NCBI GenBank assembly: GCA_000151295.1
Contig: GG745334.1
Location: 266,490-297,140, forward strand
From: Allomyces macrogynus ATCC 38327
Lineage: Eukaryota; Blastocladiomycota; Blastocladiomycetes; Blastocladiales; Blastocladiaceae
DNA length: 30,651 nucleotides
Direction of reading: 5' to 3'
The position numbers and the translations under genes were made by a program. Each line of letters opens with the position of its first letter. Position 1 is the first letter of the stretch. Below are positions 20,067-29,655 of this stretch, in pieces. The notes below the pieces were generated by a model that made no database searches, was not told the DNA's origin, and saw nothing but the letters and a program-made list of their open reading frames with translations.

Positions 20067-20865
20067 GTCCCATCTGTTTCGTTCAATATTCATGATAGAG
20101 TTGGGAAGAATGAATCATTGGAGAGTGGAGAGAATCAGGTGAAGTGCAAGCCCAAGCACCCACTGTGGCCACATTTCATCACCACTCATACTCATCACAG
20201 CCTCCTGGAAGATGATACATTGATAAATGATATCATTTTTCTTATATGTTCCGGTTGGATTTAGCCTGGATTCAAGGCATTTTGAACAATAGCTGTCTGT
20301 GACTTTGAACCCATGCTGTGGGGCAAGTAGCAGCAGTCTGGACGCTTTGAAACTGACTTTATGATGAAGCTCTGAATTTGGAATATCCGTTCGCGAATTT
20401 GGTTGCCTGGGACGGTGAATTGGTGGAGTTGACAAGATGGTCAGAAAGTCAGGGCTGAATGGGTTAAAGATCCAAAGGCCAACTGTGAATGCTGACTGGT
20501 GTGATCACTATTGCTGGCCAACACAAGCGTTGTTGCAGCGATGCGTGAAATCAGATTTTGGCGGCCATTGGGATTGTTGCACCAGCTGGCAATAAGGAGC
20601 ACAGCCCATCAGCTGTCCAAGCCATCAACATGGCCCAGTGCACCATGGCATGAAATATATCGCAATATATCACCATACTGCCTCTGCCCTCTGCCATCCG
20701 ACAATTCTGTTGCTGCCCATATTGCCTCTGTTTATTGCTCAGTCGAACGGCAGGCCAATTCCAGAACGATGGAAAAGAACACAGGTATACAGATTTGACG
20801 CTCGATGTATCCAACCAACCCCAAACATCCAAAACCGGCGGCCCCCTTTCCGCCAATCTCCCCCC

Positions 20866-23595
20866 TCACTCATTCATGCCTTTGACGCCTTCTTTGTCCA
20901 CCGGCGCGTCCTCGGCCCCAGCATCCGTATCGTTGGTAAACGCCGCGACCTGCGTGACCGCATACCACAGGAGTGCGTTCACGACGACCAGAAACCACAC
21001 CCACAGATTGCCCTCCATCCCATACGTCATGACCCCGAGCACGGTCATTGACACAACCAGGAACGCAAACGCGAAATGCATCAGCCGCTGAATACTCGGC
21101 GGGGTCGTGGGCGTCGTCATGGCCGTGACCAGATCGTTGACCGTCGACGGCTCGCGCGCGACGGGCAACTCGTCCTCGTCGGGCGACGTCGCGAGCAATT
21201 CGTCGTCCTCGTCGTCAGCAGCGATACTCGCGGCCTCGTCGTCAGCGTCATGCAGCGGGTCGGCCTCGTCGTGGTCGTCAGTCGTGGACGTGGCCGCGAC
21301 GCGACGCTGCGTCAAGAGCGACCTGGTCGCGCCCATGGCTTCGAATCGCACCGCGTCGACAAGTTCGGGTTCCGGGAGACCCTCGGTGATGTCAATGTCG
21401 CCCTCCTGGTCGGCCGTGTTCACAAACACGGTCGTCTTGACGGTCGGCTCGGCGGCGGGCATCGGCTCCTGGACGGCCAAGTCGCGAGAGACAGCGGGTG
21501 CCAGTGCCGGTTCGGGCTCCTCGATGTGCGTCGGCTCGGGCTCCTGGATTAACTCGGCCGCATCTTGGAACTCGCTCGACGAGTAAACTTGGGTCGACAT
21601 GGCCGGGACAGCGGATTCTGCGGGCTCCTCGATCGGCTCGGGCGCGGCGTGGATCGCGTCGACGAGACTCTCGGGCTCAATTTCCTCGACGGGCGGCACG
21701 GCCTCGGTTTCTCCCTCGCGCTCCGTTTCAATCGCCGCGACAACGGGCTCGACTGCAGCCTCGCACGGTTCGGCGTCGTTCTCGGCCTGTATGGCCTCGG
21801 CGGCGATGGTAGGTGCTGGATCGTCGGCAGGAACCAGTGCTTGCGAGGGCAATGCCTCCTCGGCGTCTTGGGCAACGGCGTCGGCGGTCGGCGAGTCCAC
21901 GGGCACACTGCGGTCCACGACCTCGGGCTCGCCGGACGCTGGCTCGTCGGCGGCCACCAGTGCTTGCGACGTTTCCTCGTCTTGAACCGCGGCGTCGTTC
22001 GTCGGCGATTCCACGGCCACGTCGCGGTCCACCACATCCGGTACATCGGGGGCCGACACGGTCGTCTCGAGCGCAGCCGCCTCGTACACGTCCCCTTCCA
22101 CCTCTTCCGCCACCTTCTCCACCAACTCCGCACCCTCCCCGCCCTTCTCCACCGGCTCCTCCGCGCCCTCCTTGTCCTCGTCATCCGACACGATCTGCCA
22201 CGACCCGCCGCCGCTGCCGGACCCGCTCCCATCCATTGACGCGACCTCGTCCACGTGAATCACCTCGCCTGATGAAGAAGAATTACTCGTCGGCGAGACG
22301 GCCATGCTTGCAGCCGCCAGGTCGTGGTGGTAGCGGTAGAACGGCAGCGTCTGGTCGGCTGAGTGGTGGTGGTGGTAGACAGCGAGCGTCAGGTCCTCGA
22401 CGTAAGTCTCGGGGTACGGGATCGTGACCGTCGGCGTGGCGCGCGGAGCAGCGGCAGAGGAGAAGAGCGGTTCGCCGTGCGTCGCGTACTCGGGCAGGAG
22501 AACCTGCTCGCCGTCGTGCGCGTCGTCGTGGTGCGCGTAAAAGCCGAGCGTCGCGGGCCCCGAGGGAGGGATGGGGGTCGCGACGGCAAGGGCGGGAGTC
22601 GACAGCTCGGCGTGATGCGGGGCGTCGATTTCCGCCGAGCGGTCGAGTGCGACGGGCGACGCCGACTCGGCGGGGTTCGATTCGACCGGGTGAGCAACGG
22701 TCTCGGTATTGTCGACCGCGATTTCAGTCTCCTCCACCGTCTCAGCGTCGTCGATGGCGCAATCCGAAACGGCGCTGGGCCCAGCAACGTGCGGCTGGAA
22801 CAGGTCCTGGCCGGCGGTCGCGTACCCCGGGAGCAGGATCTGGTCGAGGTTCGCTTCGGCCGCACTGGCGTCGGCGTAGTACGCGAGCGTGGTTGCCGTC
22901 AGCGGTGCAGTGGCAGAGTCTGCGTCAAATGCAGGCACGTCGACGACGGGTACCGTGTCGACGGGTTGAGCGTCGTGCGCAGCGACCTCGTCGTCGGTCT
23001 CGACGCGGCGCTGCGGCTCGGCCTCGTCGAGCACGTGCGTCTCGGGCGCGGGGCTCGTGCACGGGTGGTAGAACGGCAGCGTCGCGTCCACATCGCCATG
23101 CCCCGGCACGTCATCATAAAACAAGAGCGTCTGGTCCGCGAAATCGATCGTTACGTCCGCGCCGCCTTCGCTCAGTGTGCCCTCATCGGCGTGCTCGGCA
23201 GCGTAGAACGGCAGGGTCATCTCGTCGTCGGCCGTGCGGTAAAACGCGAGCGTCGCATCATCGCCCGCTGGCGCATCCTCACTCACTGGTGCGTCCCGAG
23301 GCGCGACATCAGCGACTTGCGCAGGCAGAACAGCGGCCTCCTCGGCCGGCGACAGGTCCGTCATGGCGTCGGCAGTCGCGTCGACGATGGGCGAATGGCT
23401 CTACGTGTCAAGGACCAGGCCTGATCAGCTTGCGCAAAATATGGTCCATGGTGCACAATCTCGGCCTGGCCGTACCTCGTGCAACAGATCGTCGAACGCC
23501 AGTTTCACAGCGGCAGCGTCGGTTGGCGCAGTCTCGATGGTGGGCACGGCATCCAGATCTGCTGACAAGTCGAATTTGACGGATCGGATCAGCAT
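20866..23595 (-). CDS. large disordered protein with T-L-x-F-Y repeats and a C-terminal PKR1-like two-TM domain
   Basis: Exon 1 (23595-23476, 40 aa) joins exon 2 (23400-20866) in phase 0 across a 75-nt GTACGGCC...CACGTAG intron, giving 884 aa; using the second Met at 23364 alone would give 832. The C-terminal 91 residues resemble Pkr1, the small ER protein needed for V-ATPase Vo assembly in yeast: VTAMTTPTTPPSIQRLMHFA, TM 814-834, a short GMEGNL turn, TM 839-860 ending LLWYAVTQVAAF, then an acidic tail. The other 790 residues are acidic, Ala/Glu/Pro-rich and disordered. Residues 90-395 contain eight copies of T-L-x-[FYV]-Y (90, 102, 131, 147, 211, 324, 378, 391) plus a pair LLPGYATAG / LLPEYATHG. 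Residues 496-570 hold two copies of a unit starting VVDR-V-V-SPT-DA. Yeast Pkr1 is about 120 aa, so this is a great extension or a fusion. PKR1 call likely; role of the repeats unknown. Confidence 0.75.
21811..22035 (-). repeat. two tandem protein-coding repeats of about 34-37 codons
   Basis: Within the PKR1-like gene, copies share VVDR[DS]V, SPT-DA, QD-EE, SQALV-AD-PA in the same order, with five residues between them. The DNA is also alike (for example CACCAGTGCTTGCGA vs AACCAGTGCTTGCGA), indicating a fairly recent internal duplication. Confidence 0.8.
22336..23253 (-). repeat. array of T-L-x-F-Y peptide motifs
   Basis: Eight T-L-x-[FYV]-Y pentapeptides and two longer LLP[GE]YAT variants in about 306 codons of the PKR1-like gene. 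Each is followed by a polar or His-rich stretch and most are preceded by Asp (D-A-T-L, D-Q-T-L, E-M-T-L). They stand out as the only hydrophobic/aromatic islands in an acidic disordered region. Confidence 0.85.
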
Positions 23596-24379
23596 CAGCT
23601 CGTCTCCCGGGGCGTGCTGGCACCAGGGCCAGCTTCGTTTGCTGGTGAGGTACCGGACATGCTTGCTGGTGCTGGTGCTGTGGTGCTGGTGCTGGTGGTT
23701 GGTGCTGATGGTTCACGGGGTCGCCAACGTGCGGGGTAGCTGCCGCTTGGGCGCTGATCTTTGGCGCGTCGAGCAGAACGTGGACGAGAGCGCCGAACTC
23801 TTCTGTGCTGAAGCTTGGAAGACGGGGCATGCCCCCGCAGTCGGTCAAGCTGCCAAGACGTCGACTGTGCCGCCGGTGCCGTGCGCGCAACCACGTCGTC
23901 GCCGTGTTGATCCCTGGCTGCTGGCGTGGGATGTTGGTGCGAACACGGACGACGGTGAGAATCGGCCGCACGCGCCGCTGCCAGCCTTCGTCGGTGCTTC
24001 ACCAAACCAAAGGCAAACCGTTCCTCCAAAAACAACGAAAGTTCTATTCAACATCATGGCGGGGCCACCGCGACAAAACGACTGGAACCAGCGCAAAAAG
24101 AGAGGCAGGAGACGACGCGCGAGCCACGACAAAATGGCGGCCGCAATGCACAGGGAGGCGGGGTGGAGAGTGGGGGAGGGGCACAATCGAGCCAAAAAAA
24201 CGACTGGAAGGGCAAGGGCAAAACGGATCTCGGACAGGGAACAAAAAAAACAGACGCTGGGGCAAAAAGAAAGAAACGATCAAAACACGGCACAAAACGC
24301 CGACTAGGAAAGAGTGGATTCAAGGGAGGGAGGTGGCATCAAGAGGGAGCAGACAAAGAGAGGTCGTCACTCACGCAAA
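23596..24379. other. intergenic: PKR1-like 5' flank and SH3-gene 3' flank
   Basis: Holds a TGCTGG microsatellite (23661-23710) close to the start of the PKR1-like gene. From 24080 to 24300 the plus strand is A/G-rich with runs of 7-8 A; on the minus strand this is T-rich and suits the 3' UTR of the SH3 gene. The minus frame is open for about 40 codons upstream of the ATG at 23595 (VRYLTSKRSWPWC) but has no Met. Confidence 0.5.
23661..23710. repeat. GCTGGT microsatellite
   Basis: About eight imperfect GCTGGT/GCTGTG units, 66-115 nt upstream of the PKR1-like start codon; on the gene strand it reads CAGCAC. Confidence 0.8.
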
Positions 24380-26444
24380 TCACTGTTGCGACCCCGGCGC
24401 GATCCCGCCGTCGGGCGCGGGCGTCGCCGTCGTGGGCGTCGGGAGGACCGGATCGAGTGCGGCCACGGGGAACACGCCGACGTTCCCGACGGCCGTACCC
24501 GCCGCGTCAAGCAGCATCCCCGACGCCCACCCGTCCGAGAAGACCAAATCGACGCGCACGACATCGCCCGCCGTGATCGCGAGCTCGTCGTCTCGCCGCG
24601 GAATGTACGCGTGGTAGACGCGCCGTCCACGCACGCCCGACGCAAACGTGACGAGCCCCGCCGCTGGCAGCGACCCGAGAATGGCCGTGGCTGCGGCAGC
24701 CGCTGCCGCCAACGCGTCGGCATTCTCCGGGACGGGCGGGACAGGCGGCGTGGCCGCCGACCCGCTATCCCCACCGCCGCCACCGTTGCCCAACGGCGAC
24801 GGCCGCAGGACCGACGTGGGCCGTGCCGGCGGACGGTCCGACCGGTACCGCGGGTTGATCCCGACATTCGACGCCGAATCTTCGGGCGCAATCGTTTCTC
24901 GGTCGTCGTCGCCGTAAAACGACATGCGCGGCGGCGGCGTAAGCGTCGACATGCGTTCCGTCATGGGCGGCGGCGGGATCGGCATCCCGGCGCGCGGTGC
25001 CGTGGCCGAATCGCCCGGGAGCAGCGGGGACTGCGGGAGCGCATTGGCCATGGGGGGCGACGCGCCACCGGGCAGCGGTGGAGTCCCGGTAGCGGCGGCG
25101 GGAATGAACACAGCCGACCCGTCGGCGGAGCGTGCGACCATGCCGGTCGCCGCGAGGTTGGCCATGGCGTGCTTTGGCGCGTCAACGTACTGCAAGTGCT
25201 CGTCGTCGACGCGACCGCGGCGAGAAGCCCTGCGCGGGACCATTTGCCGCTGCGACCGCCGGCGGTACATGAAGAGCCCCAGCAGAATCCCGCCGAGCAC
25301 GACAGCACCCAGGACCGACCCAAGAATCACGCCGAGCGAAGTACTGCTCGTAGACCCCTGGTTGAGTCCATTTGCGTCGCCCGCGGGCGTTGCCGACGGC
25401 GACGGGTTCGAGACGGCGGGCACGCCCGTGCACCCGGACGCGGTCGCGCACCCGGCCAGGCACGCCGAGCTGAGTGTCGGGTACCCGCACAATTTGAGCG
25501 GACCCTCGTTCACGCTGCCGGAAATACACTTGTCGCCCGACGAATACATGCGCGGATAGGAGACAATCGAAGCGTAGACGCGGTTCAGGTCGTTGATGAA
25601 CGTGTTCGACCCGTTTTGCGACCCGTCGCACGATTGGTCATTGGGCTGGTTGGCGCGCGCCGAAGAGAAAGCCTCGTCAGCGGTCGCCTTGCACAGCCCG
25701 GGAACGTCGGGAGCCGAGGTCATTGGGCACGCGCCCGTCTCCGGGTTCAGCAGCAGGTTGCAGTACCACGACAGGTCCCAGCGCACGCCGCGGTTCTTGA
25801 ACGGGCACCGGAACCACCGGTGGTTGATGTCCGGCAAGTTGGCGAGAATCACGTTTTCCATGACGAGCGTGTCAAAGTCGGTAACCGACTGCAGATTGTC
25901 GACCTTGAACGACTGAATGAGCCGCACGTCGTCGTCGGCCTTGTTGGCCCGCACCATGCCCGTGTAGAGCGTCTCGTCAAGTGGTCGGCGCGACCACTGC
26001 TCCAAAAGCTGGCGGAAGCAGGGCAGAGAAACGGGGGCGTTAGCGCTGGGGCGAATGTGACAGAACGGAGGGGCGGATGGGTTCCCAGCTGCGCAGGCGC
26101 GCCGCTGGTCTCATCGCGTTCCGCGTCAGGAAGCAGTTGAGATGAGGAAAAGCACGCGCGACGGTGCAACACGCACCCGAACAGTACTTTGACTGCGACA
26201 CATCAATACCCTGGCACCCGCCGCGGCCCGAGGCCAGGTTCGCCGCCTGAGCGGCCGGAGTCGACGCGGTCACGAGTAGCAGCATCAGCAGCAGGCCCGC
26301 AACGGCCGGGCGGCCCAGGAGCGACGGAAATAAGGGCGCAGCCCTCCTGGGCGATATGGCCGCGGTTGGTGCTGTGCCGCGGCCATGGCGGGCGTGGCGG
26401 CGTGGCGGCACCAGTGCGCAGACGGTGGCGGCGCTGCACGGCAT
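24380..26444 (-). CDS. single-pass membrane protein: signal peptide, Cys-rich ectodomain, TM, cytosolic SH3
   Basis: Exons 26444-26188 and 26045-24380, joined over a 142-nt GTACTG...CCCCAG intron, give 640 aa. The start is the Met 50 residues before the hydrophobic segment GLLLMLLLVTAS (50-61), a likely signal sequence cleaved near AQA (67). The ectodomain (about 68-320) has a dozen Cys, with PCFRQLLEQW, NHRWFRCPFKNRG, WYCNLLLNPETGACP and a C-x(n)-C cluster before a Ser/Thr/Pro stalk. TM is 323-345 (LGVILGSVLGAVVLGG...), followed by YRRRSQRQ as stop-transfer. The cytosolic part is Pro-rich (PIPPPP, TPPVPPVP) and ends in an SH3 domain at about 558-619: RDDELAITAGDVVRV, DGW-SG, VGVFPV. The ALYDY motif is weakened to HAYIP. 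Such proteins could sense the wall or ligands and recruit proline-rich partners; ligand and pathway unknown. Splice choice is by phase and by restoring the PCF segment. Confidence 0.8.
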
Positions 26445-27164
26445 GTTGGCAGCGGCGCAGGCGGACACCGTGAGGGGGCGAGCGGGTGGACCGAGTGCAA
26501 CCACAGAAAAGGGATGGGCACAACGGTAACGATGGGCGTGAGGTGTCGTCGGGAGTAGAACGCGGGGTCCAACGACAAAACCAACGGGTGCAAAGTCGGT
26601 CAAGTAGCTCAGTCGGCCGTGCCGGGCAAATGGCCCAACAGCAAGTCGGTCGAGTGCGCCAGGAACGAGAGCGCGCGGCTCGTCGTGTCGACCGCAGGGT
26701 CCGGCAGCGGTGGACAGGCACGACGCAGCACAGGGGCAAGCGGAGAGGCTGGGCAGCCGGCGATCGTTGGCTGGAATGGATAAGGTCGCAGCAGGCTGGC
26801 GGAGCGGGCGGCAGCAGGTGCAGACGCCGGCTGGCAGCGCGGCGGACCAAGTGCGGGTAGTCTGGAGCGGGTGTCAAGAGTCGGCGTCGCCAAGTCGGGG
26901 GCGAGCGACAGCAGCGGCCACGGCGACTGCGGCGGCGGCGGTGGAGAAGTGGAGCGCCTTGTGTTGCTGGGCGAAACCTCGTCTGGGTGGGAATGACTGG
27001 GGGCGAACAAGTAGAATAAAGCCAGCCGGAGCCCCTGTTTTCCCAAGGCAAAAAACGCCAAGCCTTCTCTGTAGGCGCCGTTCGACGCTGCTTTGACGCG
27101 GCGCGTCCCCTTCAATGATCAAATCATGAGATGATGATCCCTTCCCCACCTGCACTGTTGTCTT
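26445..27164. other. intergenic: SH3-gene 5' flank and GPATCH1 3' flank
   Basis: GC-rich 720-nt spacer. No protein-like frame. On the plus strand the sequence TAGCTCAGTCGG near 26603 looks like a tRNA D arm but has no anticodon or T arm after it. No TATA was found for the SH3 gene. Confidence 0.5.
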
Positions 27165-29368
27165 TTACTCGACCTCGTCGCCAAACGACAGCACCGCCAA
27201 TGTCCTCTTGCGCTTCTTGCTGCCGCTGCTGCTACCGCTGCCGGTCGCGCCAGAGCCCTGCGCCGGCCCGGCACTCGCACTCGCGCCCGGCGCCGCACGT
27301 CGCGGCCGAAACTTGATCGCGGCGCGGCCAGGCGGCCCCGCATTCGCAGTCGCAACGGCCTCAACATCGCGCTCATCGACGCGCGTGTACTCTGTGACGT
27401 TCGTCTGCTTCATCTTGGGCCGGACCCGTGCCGCGTCCTCGATTCCGTAGGCGTCGTCGACAATCGCATCGCCCACGACTACCGGCGCGTGCTCGTCCTC
27501 CGCGACCCCATGCCCGACACGTGCCGCGACCGCCGCGCCGAAAATGAAGTCAAACACTTCCTGCGGCGGCCGCACATTCGCCGCGAGCGGGTCCATGACC
27601 GTGTCCTCCTCCCTCACCAGCGACGTGCTCTGCCCCGCGCGTGAAGGCGGCGGCGGCTGCATCATTCCGCCGCCCCACCCGGACTGCGCGAGCATTTCGC
27701 GCATTGTCGCGTCGCTCAGGAGCTCGTCCACCGGTGCGTCAACGCGCGACTCGGCCAACGTCGCCGCAGGCCCCTCGGACGCGGCACGCCCGTCAGGTGC
27801 GGATTGCGCACGCCAAACCGCTTGCACAGCAATCGCGTCGGGTAGAACGCTTGCACGAACGCGTGAGCCGCCCAAACTGGCCCATGGCCGCGGCCTGCTC
27901 GGCGGTCGTGCGCGAGTCCTCGACGGGCCGCATGCCAATCTCGTGCGCTTCACCGACCTGCACGTGGCTCGACGTGAACTTGGACGCGAGGAGCGACGGG
28001 AGGGCAGGTGGCGGAGCCAGTGGCGTGATTGCAGCGCGTGGCGGCGAGGGCGGGCGAGGTAGAGGAGGTGCCACGGGTGCCACGGCGATCGGCAGGGCCG
28101 AGGGTGCCAGGCGGTGAGGGAACGATGGCACGGGCGGTGGCGGAGCGCCGGTGCGGCCGAGCCGCAGAATGGGAGGGTTGGGTTTCCATCCGAGGGGAAC
28201 GGGCGGAGGCACAAACAGGGAGCCCAACACGGCGCCGCGTTCTTGCAAAACGAACCCGTCGAGCGGAGCACGGCCGTCGGTGCATCGGTCGTAACCCGTC
28301 GTGCGCGGCACGGGTGTTCCTGCAGCCGGTAGCGCCAGCATGCTCGTGCGCTGCTTCTGATTCAGCCGCTTGCGCATCATGCGTTCCTGGTCGGATCCAC
28401 GCGCCTTGCCCTCGAGAACAGCGGCCATTTCCGACCGGATCGCGGCACCGTCATCAAAAACGTCGGCCTCCTCATCGGGGTCATCGTCTTCGTTGAGCAC
28501 GCCAACACCGATCCCGCCGCTGGGGCCCGTGCCTGTACGCACTCGTTTCGTGGCCGGCGTATTATTGCATGGGGTCGCCGAATAGCCCGATGGCACGGCG
28601 CCGAGACCATGGCGGTCTGTCTTGGGCGTCAGGTACCATGGGTCGAGTTGCCGTGTTGGAGTTGATGACGGGTACCCAAGTTTGCGCGCTAGCCGGTCGC
28701 CAATCGAGTCGGGTCGGGTGGATGGGACGGCGAAAAGGCTAGTCAAATCATTGGCACTCGAAGGGCCAGGAAGTGCGGGGGACGGTGCTTGTCCAATCGC
28801 TTGGAGCTGTTTGCCATCCATGGCATCCTGGTCAAACAGCGTGCAAAGATCAGGGTCAGAACCAGCGGAGGCTGGGGAAATCAATCAATGTACGTGAGGA
28901 AACGCTTACCTCGAGGTCCTCTTCGTCCATGAAGTCCTCGGGCCGCATCGCCTTGCGCTCTGCGCGCGTCGTCCGCGACGAGGAAAACGTGCTTGGCGTC
29001 CATCCTAACCAGGCGTTCAAATCGTCAACTTTCACCACTAGAATCGACGCTTGACGCGACAGAAAGACCTCTCGAACCTTCTTTGCTGCCCACCGTGTTG
29101 AAGTATCCCGCCGAGAAACCGCCTTTGAAGGCGCCGTGTAGCCGCTTGCGCCCTTGGTCGTCGGTCACCTGTGGACAGTGCGCGCGCGTGATGAGGATCG
29201 CGTTCGTTTGATTGTCCATCAGAGGGCATGGTGCTCGGACCTGACCTCCTGCTTCCAGACGGGCACATAGCTCGCCTGCTTGCCGCGGCGCGCGTCGAAC
29301 GCGAGCTGGTCGGCGCTCACGGCGAGCGGCGTGCCAACCGAGACATAGTCACCGGCATGGTCGGCCAT
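27165..29368 (-). CDS. GPATCH1: GPATCH1 homologue (spliceosome-associated G-patch protein), frame breaks in last exon
   Basis: Exons: 29368-29246, 29168-29078, 29004-28910 and 28827-27165; introns of 77, 73 and 81 nt. GPATCH1 associates with the catalytic spliceosome and activates a DEAH helicase through its G patch. The N-terminal DUF1604 region is unmistakable: [48 protein letters not shown]. Then [12 protein letters not shown] begins the G patch, but 59 nt that look like an intron (GTACCC...GACAG, 28617-28675) sit before [10 protein letters not shown]; removing them gives the wrong phase, keeping them inserts about 22 residues. [11 protein letters not shown] and [12 protein letters not shown] match the middle region. 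FGRLTR is in one frame, [17 protein letters not shown] in a second from 27859, and [12 protein letters not shown] in a third from about 27790. Each shift equals one missing base. The C-terminus is Lys/Arg-rich. With two bases restored the length would be about 657 aa (human 931). Confidence 0.9.
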
Positions 29369-29655
29369 GGCGGCTGCGGGTCGCTGGCGGAAGTTTCTGG
29401 TTGATGCTGATTCAGTGTTCTCAGATCGATTGCAGCTCGCTGACGATTTGAAGTCGAGCAAAAAAAATGTTTCGTGCAGACAAAAATGGTTGATGCACTG
29501 GCACGTGCTCGCGGATCACCCCTGACAAATGCACCATCTGCACGAACAAACACAGTCCCTTCTGACTCCCTTCGCGTTCTCCTCGTTCTCTCTCTCTCGC
29601 GCTCTCCTTGACCGAGCTTGGACCGACGCGTTACTCGACTACTATCGGCTTCACG
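29369..29655. promoter_or_regulatory. bidirectional promoter region, GPATCH1 / SOD2
   Basis: The 287-nt gap between two divergent start codons must contain both promoters. On the plus strand it has a CT-rich tract at 29576-29608, a typical initiator/leader composition for SOD2, and A7 at 29460-29466. No canonical TATA box is seen. Confidence 0.55.

Larger units (their letters stand above)
17964..20865. other. 2.9-kb gene-free tract with a CpG-depleted core
   Basis: The first 450 nt are GC-rich RNR1 upstream DNA with a purine-rich GAGCGA repeat (18037-18068). From about 18480 the composition shifts; between 19141 and 20340 I count only eight CpG in 1200 nt, while TpG and CpA are abundant, whereas neighbouring exons have about eight CpG per 60 nt. 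All reading frames in it are short and unlike known proteins. A weak trace of a decayed copia-type element was considered (see findings). An ACC triplet run lies at 20036-20066. The last 100 nt before 20865 are the 3' flank of the PKR1-like gene. Confidence 0.7.

Noticed and set aside
18480..20700. Classical Ascomycete-type RIP
   Set aside because: RIP mainly converts CpA to TpA; here CpA is plentiful and CpG is the depleted dinucleotide.
26596..26660. tRNA gene suggested by TAGCTCAGTCGG
   Set aside because: Only a D-arm-like string; no anticodon arm, T arm or pairing acceptor stem follows.
27785..27862. Very short introns of 11 nt (GTTCGTGCAAG) and 14 nt (GTGCCGCGTCCGAG) to explain the GPATCH1 frame shifts
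   Set aside because: They begin GT, end AG and have the right length modulo 3, but are far below any workable intron size, and human spacing is matched better by single missing bases.
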